A stretch of 64,000 bases of DNA from Dyadobacter arcticus. Its GTDB lineage: Bacteria; Bacteroidota; Bacteroidia; Cytophagales; Spirosomataceae. Under the pieces are notes generated by a model, which was not told the origin of the DNA, searched no databases, and saw only the letters and a program-made list of their open reading frames with translations. Both the position numbers and the translations under genes were made by a program. Below, piece by piece: positions 10,601-20,000 of this stretch; position 1 is the stretch's first letter; each line of letters starts with the position of its first letter. The stretch is taken from the NCBI RefSeq assembly GCF_011762185.1, contig NZ_JAASQJ010000003.1, positions 620,001-684,000 of the forward strand, in the 5' to 3' direction.

Positions 10601-10906
10601 AATGCGAAAAACTCACAGGGAGGAACTGATTATTTCAAATGGTCACGCGAAAGCAGCGAGCGTTATGTATACGACGGAACCCATATGTGGATCAAAAATG
10701 TAACCATTGGCTATACACTTCCAAAAGTCGACGGAATCCTGTCGGATGCTCGGATCTTTGTCAATGCAGCCAACTTGCTTCTTGTGACCAAATATCCAGG
10801 AAACAACCCGGACGCCGGTGTAAGAGGCGGAACAGAACTGAACAACGACGATGAGTCGTACCCTGTTCCAAGAACGTTCTCTGCCGGTTTAAAAGTTAAC
10901 TTCTAA
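7673..10906 (+). CDS. SusC/RagA-family TonB-linked outer-membrane transporter (first copy)
   Basis: A 1077-residue TonB-dependent transporter. An export signal lies at about residues 1-36. A carboxypeptidase-regulatory-like beta-sandwich follows at about 50-130 (GKLTDDKGLALPGVSVILKG), then the SusC signature EEVVVVGYGTQ at about 132-142, a plug domain to about 260 and a 22-stranded barrel ending in a terminal Phe. It would import a nutrient through the outer membrane, with the SusD-like lipoprotein 13 nt downstream acting as its lid. No glycoside hydrolase is nearby, so the substrate cannot be read from context; the neighbours are haem c and DUF1501 proteins. Length and motifs are normal and the gene is intact. 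Confidence 0.93.
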   Translation: MNLPRLLKLNTGPQSLGRLMIGAVLLSGICTDIAQAGAKNGKSDRSMAITVDRPVKGKLTDDKGLALPGVSVILKGSSTGTVTDPEGLYTINIPESGTNVLVFSFVGYLSKEVTVGNQSTIDQQLVVDTKALEEVVVVGYGTQRKRDITSALSVINIDDIGEVPKSNVTRMIQGQAPGVIIKQKSGTPGQQFEVKVRGISSLGAGSDPLYVIDGFPVGISVGQNLNPNDIETISVLKDAASTAIYGARGSNGVVLITTKSAKEGKTNLNISIDYGVQNVPEARKTKVLNGQDFAQFKKEVFIGRFLLANKRNPTNEEIPVDFRNPENTKYSTNWFDLILHNNAPYKDINLSLSSGKGPIKSVISAGYYKEDGALKYTDYDRASIRTNLMGDVNKFITMGLNMAGSYSRSSLSSTDGRNAQVGLTLISDPRYPAYDEKGDLIPYYNGVGDIFGFPNPLYLLKNVKRNRNIADVISSGYIEIKILPGLKFRSSLNAKLNYNTYKEFVPSTIGLAIATGSNGAPPRIASARDDSEELRNYSADQLLTYDLNIGEDHHFDALLGYTAQQETVKGLYGSGNTFPDDLAPYLGNATIRSSNSIERTWTMIAYMARLNYSFKDKYLLSASMRREGSSRFSEGHQFGNFPAASVGWRLSEEAFIPKTPWLTDLKLRASWGMTGNNSYAVSANNNFGVGQNSGDDGNYASLAFLGLNNYVFNNTLASGKTVTRFANSELTWEKSNQTNVGMDLALFNNKLVFTAEYYKKITDDMLLGYSIPAVSGFTSTLKNLGKVQNQGVELAATYRIKVGQINFRTNANITFNRNKVLAIRGQNDFILQGSQYGGYNIQQVGRPIGMIFGYKKLGIFNTQAEIDAAPLQEGAVPGAMKFADLHGAANGGPDGIVSYDTKDMTEIGNPNPKFNWAWTVAADYKRFDVSVLMMGAYKYDIYRNIEASTMNMDGVFNVLEKAKDRWRSAENPGPNPNAKNSQGGTDYFKWSRESSERYVYDGTHMWIKNVTIGYTLPKVDGILSDARIFVNAANLLLVTKYPGNNPDAGVRGGTELNNDDESYPVPRTFSAGLKVNF

Positions 10907-10919
10907 TCTTTCGATAGAA

Positions 10920-12428
10920 ATGAAAAAAATAACCATACTAGGAATTATTATTACCGGCCTGTTGCAATCTTCCTGCGGCGAAGATTTCCTCAACCAGACC
11001 GATCCCACCAAAGTAGGTGTGGATGTATTTTATAAGAATGAAGCGCAAGTCAAACAGGCACTTAACGGTGTTTACGGGCAAATTCAGGGGATAACTAACT
11101 CGGCGTACCTCTTCGGGGAATTCCAAACGGATAATACCACTATTGACTTGAACCCTTCCGACAGAGGGGGAGCAGGTGGTTGGGAAGCATTCGAATTTTC
11201 AACCGTCAATTCGGGTAATGGTGAAATCGCGAACCTTTGGAACAGTTACTATGCGACGCTTTACAACCTGAACCTGACTCTCGAGAAAATGCAGGAAGCG
11301 ACGCTGGACGATGCACCGAAAAAAGAAATAGAAGGTCAGCTCAAATTTTTGCGCGGCTATCTTTATTTCAATCTTGTTCAGTATTTCGGGGATGTGGTGA
11401 TTGTAACCTCCACGCTTGCGACGCCCGATCCTGCTTTTGACCTCGTGCGTTCTCCGCAAACAGAGGTTTGGGCGCAAGTAGAAAAAGACCTGAAAGAAGC
11501 AGCAGCCTTATTGCCAGCCAAGTATACCAATGCGGCGGACAAAGGACGCGCTACCAAGGGTGCTGCGCTTAGTTTATTGGGTAAATCATACCTGGTTAAT
11601 AAAAAGTATGCTGAAACAGCGACCACATTGAAGGAGGTTACCACATTGGGATATGCGTTGAATGCAAATTACGCAGACAATTTCGACCCTTCCCCGGCCA
11701 AAAAGAATGGTGTTGAATCCATTTTTGAGATACAATACCAGGGTGATAATGATCTTGGCGAACAAAGCTCATTTGAATATGTATTTGCTCCCCGGGTATC
11801 CAAAGGTGCGGTAACCGGTTATGCAGCTGGTGGTAACGGCGGAAGGAATGCTCCAACGAATGATATCATTGAAACATATGAAAAAGGCGATTTACGTAAA
11901 GACATTTCGCTGAAACCGAGTTTCACACTGGACGGAAAAGTATATCCGGTTCCTTATGTGAACAAATACAATTACGCCCATACCATTGTGCAGCGTACCA
12001 ACACCAACTGGCCTGTGCTGCGTTATGCAGATGTGCTGCTCATGCTGGCAGAAGCGATCAATGAGCAGACTGGCCCAACAGCTGAAGCATTGGATTATCT
12101 GAATCAAATCCGCAAACGAGCAGGACTTACAGCACTTTCGGGATTGGACAAGACTACATTCAGAACCGCGGTATTAAAAGAACGCAGACTCGAACTTGCT
12201 TTTGAAAACCAAAGGTGGTTTGACTTGAAAAGAACAATGACGCCAGCCCAATGGGCAGCATTCATGAACGCGCACGGCGCCAAGGAAAGGGCCAAGCCGA
12301 CAATTGACCGCGGTAATGTGCCATTCAACTCTACGGATTATGTGTATACTGAAAATGAATATTTTCTGCCCATACCAGCCCCGCAGATCCTGATCAATGC
12401 CAAATTGACTCAAAATCCTGGGTACTGA
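10920..12428 (+). CDS. SusD/RagB-family nutrient-binding outer-membrane lipoprotein (first copy)
   Basis: A 502-residue surface lipoprotein. The signal peptide ends in a lipobox with Cys19 (LLQSSC). SusD features include the helical TPR-like core with FLRGYLYFNLVQYFGDVV near residue 145 and the C-terminal block with ALDYLNQIRKRAGL and ERRLELAFENQRWFDLKR. It caps the SusC partner and captures substrate at the cell surface. The 13-nt gap to the upstream gene indicates one transcript. A compound palindromic repeat follows the stop codon. Confidence 0.92.
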   Translation: MKKITILGIIITGLLQSSCGEDFLNQTDPTKVGVDVFYKNEAQVKQALNGVYGQIQGITNSAYLFGEFQTDNTTIDLNPSDRGGAGGWEAFEFSTVNSGNGEIANLWNSYYATLYNLNLTLEKMQEATLDDAPKKEIEGQLKFLRGYLYFNLVQYFGDVVIVTSTLATPDPAFDLVRSPQTEVWAQVEKDLKEAAALLPAKYTNAADKGRATKGAALSLLGKSYLVNKKYAETATTLKEVTTLGYALNANYADNFDPSPAKKNGVESIFEIQYQGDNDLGEQSSFEYVFAPRVSKGAVTGYAAGGNGGRNAPTNDIIETYEKGDLRKDISLKPSFTLDGKVYPVPYVNKYNYAHTIVQRTNTNWPVLRYADVLLMLAEAINEQTGPTAEALDYLNQIRKRAGLTALSGLDKTTFRTAVLKERRLELAFENQRWFDLKRTMTPAQWAAFMNAHGAKERAKPTIDRGNVPFNSTDYVYTENEYFLPIPAPQILINAKLTQNPGY

Positions 12429-12438
12429 TTAAAACTAT

Positions 12439-12512
12439 TGTCAGCCTGAGCGTAGTCGAAGGTCGTTGCCGTCGAACGGCAAACATGTTTCGACTGCGCT
12501 CAACACGACAAA
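12439..12512. repeat. Palindromic intergenic repeat (REP-like)
   Basis: Outer arms at 12439-12460 and 12488-12512 share TGAGCG(T/C)AGTCGAA in inverted orientation, with TTGTC at both tips. Inside them is a second perfect stem, TTGCCGT/ACGGCAA, around CGA. I recognise the core TGAGCGTAGTCGAA as resembling dispersed palindromic elements found between genes in many bacteria. Here it sits 10 nt after a susD stop and could also terminate or stabilise that transcript. Only one copy was noticed in this window. Confidence 0.6.
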
Positions 12513-12723
12513 TTGGTGATCATTTTTCTTTACAATCTTACACAAACGTGCAGCCAGGCTCTCCATTTTAACCTTAATGTCTAACCTTGGTACATTCTGG
12601 TAAGATTTGTAACTTTAAGTATCGTAGTTCGTTACCACATTAATATAGTTTTACCGATATTATTTCTTCAAATTCATCATTCAGGTAACTGCTGAATATT
12701 TCTAAACCCCTAATTTTTACATT

Positions 12724-15075
12724 GTGTTACTCCAAGCAAACGACACTTTCTGGCTTTGGCAATTTTTAGGGCGGCTGCATCCGTTGCTGGTACATTTTCC
12801 GATCGGGCTTTTGTGCGTCGCGCTTATTTTAGAAATTATAGATTGGCGAGGAAAATCCAATAAGCTGCGTGCCGGCATCCAAATCCTGATTTGGATTGGA
12901 GCCGGCAGCGCCGTTTTTGCAGTAATATTTGGTTGGCTGCTTGCCAGCCAGGGCGATTACGGCGGCGACAGCCTTGAAATACACCGCTGGGCTGGGATTA
13001 CAACAATGGTTTTATCTGTAATCGCAGCTTTCTCCTTTCAAAAGCACTACCTCAAAGTATATCGATCATTCTTATTCCTAACGGTTTTCGGCGTTACGTT
13101 TGCAGGGCATTACGGTGCCATGCTAACCCATGGCGACGATTACATTTCCAGTGTGCTGCCTTCCGCGCAGAAGCTGGAAGCCGCTACGACAGAAGTGGAT
13201 TTCATTGCAAATAATACAGGAGAATTAAACGATCAGCAGATTCAGGATCTGAATGTTGAAGTCCGGACCATATTGGCGCATAATTGCTACAATTGCCATG
13301 GAGAAGCCAAAAGCAAAGGCGATTTAAGATTAAATACTAAGGAAGGGATTATGAAGGGTGGTGAAAGCGGTTCTATAATCGTCAAAGGACATCCGGACCA
13401 GAGTGAAATAATCAGAAGAGTTTCGCTTCCCAAAACCGATAAAGAAGCCATGCCGACCAAAGGTAAGCGGTTGACCGAGCGTGAAATCAAAGTGCTTCAG
13501 TATTGGATTGAAAAAGGGGCAGTATGGCCTGATAAAGAGAAAAGTATTTACCGCGTAGCCGCGCTTGAACCACGCATGCCCCAGGTTCCCGCTCCAACCG
13601 GTAACCTCAAAAAACCCATTGACCTGATTGTAAATACCTATTTTGTTAAGAATAAAGCTAGCTGGAAGCCGGTGGTAGATGACCGTACATACATTCGTCG
13701 GGTATATCTGGATATCATTGGCTTGCTTCCGCCTCCTGAAAAAGTAGAATCATTTGTATCAGACCCGCGTCCGGATAAACGCGAACTTCTTGCAAAGGAA
13801 TTGTTGGATAGAAACGACGACTATGCGCAGCATTGGATGTCATTCTGGAATGATGCATTGAGAAATGATTATTCAGGAACCGGTTATATCACGGGCGGAA
13901 GGTTTGACATTACCAAATGGCTTTACAAATCGTTGCAGGTAAACAAGCCCTACAATTGGTTTGTCAAGGAATTGATAAGCCCCAGTCAGGAATCTTCAGG
14001 GTTTATAAAAGGAATTAAATGGAGAGGCACGATCAATTCGAGTCAGCGCACCGAAATGCAGGCAGCTCAAAACGTTTCACAAGTTTTGCTGGGCCTCAAC
14101 CTTAAATGTGCTTCATGCCACGACAGCTTTATCAGTGATTGGAAGCTGGAAGATTCATATGCTTTTGCAAATATTTTTGCAGACACCCTATTGGAAATTA
14201 ACCGTTGTGATAAACCGACAGGAAAAATAGCCGGAACAAAAATGCTGTTCCCCGAACTTGGAGAAATCAGCATCGACCAAAGCACTGAAAAACGACTTCG
14301 CCAGCTGGCTGATTTCCTGGTACAGCCAAAAGACGGCCGTCTTTACAGGACCTTGGTGAATCGGGTTTGGGCTCAATTAATGGGCCGTGGGATTGTCGAG
14401 CCTGTGGATATGATGGATAACATTCCATGGAGCGAAGATCTGCTCGATTGGCTTGCTTCCGATTTCGTAGCAAACGGATATGATATGAAGAAGCTTATTT
14501 ACACGATTGTTACTTCCAATACTTATCAGCTGCCTTCTTCTTCGGTAAAAGAAGCAGGTGATATCATGGCCAATGAATACAAATTTTCCGGTATGGTCCG
14601 GCGCAGGCTAACCGCAGAACAATTCACAGATGCCATAAGCGTTGCCTTCAATCCAGTGTATGCCGACTCGGCGGTAGTTACAAAATTGTTGCCTGATGGC
14701 ATGCAAAAGAAATTGCCATTTGCCCGCGCAGGTTTTGTTAAAAACGATCCCTTCCTTACATCATTGGGAAGGCCGAACCGGGAAACTGTGAGTACCAGCC
14801 GAACTTCGCAAGCCAATTTGCTGCAGGCACTGGAACTGACTAATGGGAATAAGTTTACCGAAACGCTTAAAACAGGATCGAAGCAATGGCGGGCAAAATA
14901 TCCAACTTCCGAACTGCTGGTAACCGCGTTGTATAAAAAGTCACTTGGGCGGGCACCATTGCCGAAGGAAATAGCAGTTGCAAAAAGAATTTTGGGGTCG
15001 AGCCCGAGCGATGAAGGTATCCAGGATTTGATGTGGGCTATCGCCCTGGTTCCCGAATTTCAGCTGATATATTAA
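12724..15075 (+). CDS. Membrane c-type cytochrome with PSCyt1, DUF1549 and PSD1/DUF1553 domains
   Basis: A 783-residue protein. Four membrane segments fill about residues 10-140 and resemble DUF2231 (HPLLVHFPIGLL). A cytochrome-like domain carries the haem motif CYNCH at about 187-191. DUF1549 follows from about 300 (RTYIRRVYLDIIGLLPPPEKV) with a second haem-type motif, CASCH, near 462. The DUF1553/PSD1 domain fills the C-terminus, ending in a typical WAIALVPEFQLIY. This build is common in Planctomycetes and in some Bacteroidota, usually next to a DUF1501 gene, as here. The biochemical role is unknown; electron transfer in the periplasm is implied by the haem motifs. Translation starts at GTG. 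Confidence 0.85.
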   Translation: MLLQANDTFWLWQFLGRLHPLLVHFPIGLLCVALILEIIDWRGKSNKLRAGIQILIWIGAGSAVFAVIFGWLLASQGDYGGDSLEIHRWAGITTMVLSVIAAFSFQKHYLKVYRSFLFLTVFGVTFAGHYGAMLTHGDDYISSVLPSAQKLEAATTEVDFIANNTGELNDQQIQDLNVEVRTILAHNCYNCHGEAKSKGDLRLNTKEGIMKGGESGSIIVKGHPDQSEIIRRVSLPKTDKEAMPTKGKRLTEREIKVLQYWIEKGAVWPDKEKSIYRVAALEPRMPQVPAPTGNLKKPIDLIVNTYFVKNKASWKPVVDDRTYIRRVYLDIIGLLPPPEKVESFVSDPRPDKRELLAKELLDRNDDYAQHWMSFWNDALRNDYSGTGYITGGRFDITKWLYKSLQVNKPYNWFVKELISPSQESSGFIKGIKWRGTINSSQRTEMQAAQNVSQVLLGLNLKCASCHDSFISDWKLEDSYAFANIFADTLLEINRCDKPTGKIAGTKMLFPELGEISIDQSTEKRLRQLADFLVQPKDGRLYRTLVNRVWAQLMGRGIVEPVDMMDNIPWSEDLLDWLASDFVANGYDMKKLIYTIVTSNTYQLPSSSVKEAGDIMANEYKFSGMVRRRLTAEQFTDAISVAFNPVYADSAVVTKLLPDGMQKKLPFARAGFVKNDPFLTSLGRPNRETVSTSRTSQANLLQALELTNGNKFTETLKTGSKQWRAKYPTSELLVTALYKKSLGRAPLPKEIAVAKRILGSSPSDEGIQDLMWAIALVPEFQLIY

Positions 15076-15236
15076 CAGGACTGTGATAGCAACATATGTG
15101 CCATTCTAAATTATCTGAACATATAATATTACCAAGATTATTATCCTTTTAATTTTGATTGATTAATATAAAAAGTATAATTAGTAAAGTAATGATTGAT
15201 GTTTGTTTCGAAATCAGTCATTTAAATATAAGTTAG

Positions 15237-16664
15237 ATGAACACGAACTGGAATAGAAGAGAATTTTTACAACGGGCAAGCGCAGCGACCATGGCAGCGC
15301 TCGCCGCAGGAGCGCCAGTATCCGGCTTACTTTCCGGCTGCAAGCAGATTTCAGGACCTGAATCTTCGGCTGATACTGTTATTTTGTTGTGGATGGCAGG
15401 CGGAATGGCACATACCGAAACATTCGATCCCAAGCGCTACACGCCTTTTGAGAAAGGCATGGAAGGCAACAGAGTGCTAAGTACTTTCAAGTCTATGCCT
15501 ACGGTTTTGGATGGTATCCATTTCTCAGAAGGATTGCAGTCTATTGGCAAAGTGATGGACAAAGGCACATTGATTCGATCTTATGTTGCTGCCAATATGG
15601 GTCACATCCTGCATTCGCGGCATCAATATCATTGGCATACTTGTTATGAACCACCTCAAACAGTAGCAGCACCACACTTGGGTTCCTGGATCGCCAAAGA
15701 ACTCGGACCGAAAAATCCGGTAATTCCAGCATTTATTGACATTGGGCAACGGTTCACGGTAGGGGAGGCAGAAGAGCTGAAAGCCTTCCACACAGCCGGT
15801 TTTCTTGGCAATGAATTCGGTCCATTCTTTATTCCTGATCCTACCCAAGGTCTGGAGAGCGTACGGCCGCCGGTTGGAATGGATGCGAAAAGGTTTGAGA
15901 GGAGAAATCATCTTTACAACGAGTTAATTAATAATAGTCCGGTAGGCGAATTTGGCAGTGATTACCAGCGCGAATCTCTTAAACGATCCATGGAGCAAGC
16001 ATATGCTTTGCTTAACTCCCCAGAGTCAAAAGCATTTGACCTGAGTACTGAGCCCAAAGAAAGCTACGATACCTATAACACCGGAAAGTTCGGCTTAGGC
16101 TGTTTGCTGGCACGTCGTTTAACGGAACAAGGCGCAAGATTTATCAGCGTAACCACCGAATATGAACCTTTCAAAGGCTGGGATACCCATGAAAATGGTT
16201 TTACCCGCCTCGGTGATATGAAAAAGCAAATCGATGGGCCCATTGCTCAGCTAATCAAGGATTTGGATCAGAAAGGTTTGCTCGACAGGACGATGGTTGT
16301 ACTTGCTAGTGAATTCAGCCGGGATATGATGGTAGAAGGAAAACCGGATAATAAGGTGTTGGAACAAGTGGACCAGCCAGATATTTTGTCTGAACTAAAG
16401 TTTTACGGAATGCACCGCCATTTTACTGATGCAGGTTCGATGCTGATGTTTGGCGGTGGTGTAAAAAAAGGATTTGTTTACGGTAAAACGGCTGACGAAC
16501 GTCCGTGTAAAACCATTGAAAACCCAATCAAAATCGACCAGGTTCATCAAACCATTTATCATGCAATGGGCATCGCCGGCGATACGCATTATGATGTCGA
16601 AAAACGACCGTTTTATACTACACCCGATGGAAAGGGTAAAGAAGTCGCAGAACTATTATCCTAA
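15237..16664 (+). CDS. DUF1501 protein, Tat-exported, probable lipoprotein
   Basis: A 475-residue protein of the DUF1501 family, which has an alkaline-phosphatase/sulfatase-like fold. The N-terminus has the twin-arginine motif NRREFLQ (residues 6-12), a hydrophobic stretch and a lipobox-like LLSGC with Cys35. That predicts a folded, possibly cofactor-bearing protein sent to the periplasm through Tat and then lipidated. Family signatures include the early VILLWMAGGMAHTETFDPK, the DTHENGF segment and the ASEFSRD block. DUF1501 genes usually accompany PSD1 cytochrome genes, and this one lies 161 nt after such a gene. No catalytic activity is established for the family, so no function is assigned. 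A clear terminator follows. Confidence 0.88.
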   Translation: MNTNWNRREFLQRASAATMAALAAGAPVSGLLSGCKQISGPESSADTVILLWMAGGMAHTETFDPKRYTPFEKGMEGNRVLSTFKSMPTVLDGIHFSEGLQSIGKVMDKGTLIRSYVAANMGHILHSRHQYHWHTCYEPPQTVAAPHLGSWIAKELGPKNPVIPAFIDIGQRFTVGEAEELKAFHTAGFLGNEFGPFFIPDPTQGLESVRPPVGMDAKRFERRNHLYNELINNSPVGEFGSDYQRESLKRSMEQAYALLNSPESKAFDLSTEPKESYDTYNTGKFGLGCLLARRLTEQGARFISVTTEYEPFKGWDTHENGFTRLGDMKKQIDGPIAQLIKDLDQKGLLDRTMVVLASEFSRDMMVEGKPDNKVLEQVDQPDILSELKFYGMHRHFTDAGSMLMFGGGVKKGFVYGKTADERPCKTIENPIKIDQVHQTIYHAMGIAGDTHYDVEKRPFYTTPDGKGKEVAELLS

Positions 16665-16676
16665 ACCCTTACCCAT

Positions 16677-16713
16677 AAAAAAGCACCCTGCATCGCTGTC
16701 GGGTGTTTTTTTT
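16677..16713 (+). terminator. Intrinsic terminator after the DUF1501 gene
   Basis: The arms AAAAAAGCACCC and GGGTGTTTTTTT pair with one G-T wobble around a 12-nt loop, followed by T residues. It lies 12 nt after the stop codon and separates the first half of the locus from the second SusC/SusD pair. Confidence 0.85.
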
Positions 16714-16817
16714 ATGCCTTTAATCCTAAAAAGTCATGGCAATTAAATATTTCACAAAACCAGACAGAGCAGGACAGTCCGTTATGCTATTCCTTTTAGT
16801 ATTGCATAAAATATTAC

Positions 16818-16870
16818 TTTAAGAACTAAATCTTGTCCTTTTAAGAAACAAAGGATATTTATTTCTTAAA
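16818..16870. promoter_or_regulatory. Three TTTAAGAA half-sites with 22-bp spacing upstream of the second susC-like gene
   Basis: TTTAAGAA occurs at 16818-16825 and 16840-16847, and inverted as TTTCTTAAA at 16862-16870. The last two form a perfect 9-bp inverted repeat with a 13-nt spacer. Start positions step by 22 bp, about two helical turns, so all sites face the same side of the helix. The rest of the 384-bp gap (16665-17048) is AT-rich, with no exact TAnnTTTG element noticed. Operator function is inferred. Confidence 0.35.
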
Positions 16871-17048
16871 GTATTTCAATTTATAATCACCAACTATTTA
16901 TAATTTATCAGTTATCCCTGCAAACTATCGCTGCAGTGTGGCAAAATTAAAATAAGATTTAAACAATAAAAATTAAAATATTTCAAATACTACTGTTCCT
17001 AGACCCCAAAGTCAATATCTGCTAAATTTTAAATCCAAACCAAATCGT

Positions 17049-20000
17049 ATGAATCAATTTCGACAATCTTCTAATTGCGGCAAATTGAGTGCCATGCTGA
17101 AGTTATCGCTGGGCCAGGTGCTCATTGGGGCTGCATGTGGGCTTAATGCTATGGCTGACAACCATACTGCGCCGAACTTTTTAACGGAAAGCAACTACGC
17201 AGTTGCTGTTGACCGGACCATTAAAGGAAAAGTGACCGACGATTCCGGAGAAAAAATTCCGGGCGTGAGTATCGTTCTTAAGGGATCCACAACGGGTACC
17301 GTTTCCGATTCGGAAGGTGCTTATGCGATTACCGCCCCGGATCAGGGCGGTATCCTGATTTTTTCTTCAGTTGGTTTTTTGAGCCAGGAAATAACATTGG
17401 GCAACAGTGATGTTATCGACATTAAACTGGCAACTGACGCGAAAGCACTGTCAGAAGTGGTAGTTGTGGGCTACGGTAGCCAATTAAAAAGAGAAATTAC
17501 AGGTGCCGTGCAAACAGTAAGCGCCGCCGACATTAAGGATGTGCCGGTTTCGCAGGTAACTCAAAAATTACAGGGACGGCTCGCAGGCGTTCAAATCAAT
17601 CAGACTACGGGCAAGCCCGGGCAAGGAATGTCGGTCCGTATCCGCGGACAATTGTCTGTTACAGCAGGTAGTGATCCTTTATATGTTGTAGACGGTTTTC
17701 CTATCACGGGAAGCATCGGAGCTATAAATCCGGACGAAATCGAAGACATTACGGTTCTTAAAGATGCTTCATCAACATCTCTGTACGGCTCAAGGGCAGC
17801 GAATGGGGTAGTACTGATTACCACCAAACGCGGTAAAGCAGGTGAAACTAGTGTGAGCCTGAATGCTTTCTATGGTATCCAGAAAGTTCCTGAAAGAGGG
17901 CGTTTGGCGATGCTGAATGCAACTGAATTTGCACAGTTTAAAAAAGAATACTACGAAGATCAGAACCAGCAAGTGCCGGTAGAGTTCCAAAATCCTTCCT
18001 CATACGACGGAAAAAACAATGACTGGTATGGTTCACTATTGAGAAAGGCCCCCATTCAAAGCTATAACCTGACAGTTACTTCAAATAAAGAAAACCTTCG
18101 CACGTCGCTTATTGCGGGGATTTTTAATCAGGAGGGTGTTGTGCTGAATAACAAGTACAAACGTTACTCACTTCGGATGAACTCGGAGTATGATGTAAAT
18201 AAAAAGGTAAAGGTCGGCTTCAACCTCGCCCCACAATATGTGTATGACAATACGCCAAGAACGGACGGTGATCGTGGAACGGGTATCCTTTTCAATGCCC
18301 TGCATACATGGCCTGTAATGCCGATACGCGATGCAAATGGTGAGCTGACTAAGTTTAATCAATTCCCTGGAAGCACGGGCAATATCTTCGCATACCCAAA
18401 CTGGCTTCGGGCTGCGGAAGAGCTTGTCAACGAACAAAAGCAAACCAAATTATTAGGCAACACCTATCTACAGGTAACGCCGTTGAAAGGGCTCGTACTT
18501 AAGGCGACCCTGAATGTTGAATACGAAAACAACAAGTTTTTCTTCTTCAACCCGTCCACTGCTACGAGCAGTATCAACACCCCAATTCCGACAACGGCTG
18601 TTTCAATCCGTCAAAGTCTTGAGAACATTGGCTGGCTGAATGAAAATACTGCAACCTACAGTAAGACCTTGGGTGACCACAGTTTCGAGTTATTGGCTGG
18701 TTTTACACAACAAAGGTTTCGTCAGGAATTCGCGAGGATCACTGCAAATACATACGCAGATGACCGCCTGCCAACAATCCAGGGAGCTCTGAACATTGAC
18801 AGGAATGGCGGTAACACTGCAAATGGTATAAACGAATGGTCGCTGGTGTCATACCTTTCCCGTTTATCATACAACTACAAAGGTAAATATTTGCTGACTG
18901 CTGCGGTTCGTAGCGATGGTTCTTCCCGCTTTGGCTCAGAAAATCGCTGGGGTACATTCCCGTCAGTTTCTGCCGGGTGGGTCATCTCGGATGAAGAGTT
19001 TGTGAAAAGTATGCCAAAAGTTTCGTTTGCAAAACTTCGCGCAAGTTTTGGTGTGATCGGTAATAACAACATTGGTAACTACACACAGTATGCGCTTGTA
19101 AACAACACTACCAACGCGGTGTTCGGAAGCAATGTTGCAACCGGTGCAGTGGTAACCTCGCTGTCCAATAATAACCTGGGTTGGGAAACGACAAAGCAAT
19201 TTGATTTTGGCTTAGACCTAGGTCTGTTTAACGACCGGATCACATTCGTTTATGACTACTATACCAAACGGACAACCAATTTGCTTTACGCGGTACAGAT
19301 CCCACAGGAAGCCGGATTCGGCAATTTTAATGACAACATTGGCGAAATTAAATTCTGGGGCCATGAGTTTTCGCTTACCACCCGAAATTTAGATGGTAAG
19401 CTGAAATGGACTACAAACGCCAATATCTCGTTTAATAGAAATAAAGTGTTGGAACTGGCACCAGGCATTGACCGTGTATATGGTTCATTCCACATTACGC
19501 AGGTAGGCCAGCCTTTTGGTCAATTCTATGGTATGGTAAAAGAGGGTTTCTATATGAATTCAGAAGACCTCGCGAGTTCACCAATCATTCCAGGTCGTTC
19601 GGCTATAGGAACTATTAAATTGAAAGACGTAAATGGAGATGGTAAAATTACCTATGGTGGTGACGCTGACGACCGTACAGTTATTGGCAGCCCATTCCCT
19701 AAATTCATTTATGGTTTGACCAACAACTTTAGCTACGGGAACTGGGATATGTCAATCACAGGATCAGGCTCACAGGGAAACCAGCTTTGGGTTCGTCACC
19801 TTTACAGTACTGCCAACCTCGATGCTGTATTTAATATGGTGGCAGGAGTAAAGGATCGCTTCCGAGTAAAAAACAACGCTGCGGGTGTAGCAACTGAGGT
19901 TATTTCTACAGGAAACGGTATGTATGGAGCATCTAACAACGGTGGTAACTACACAGGGGTTGAACGCGACTGGAACAGTTCACACTTCCTGGCCAATGCT

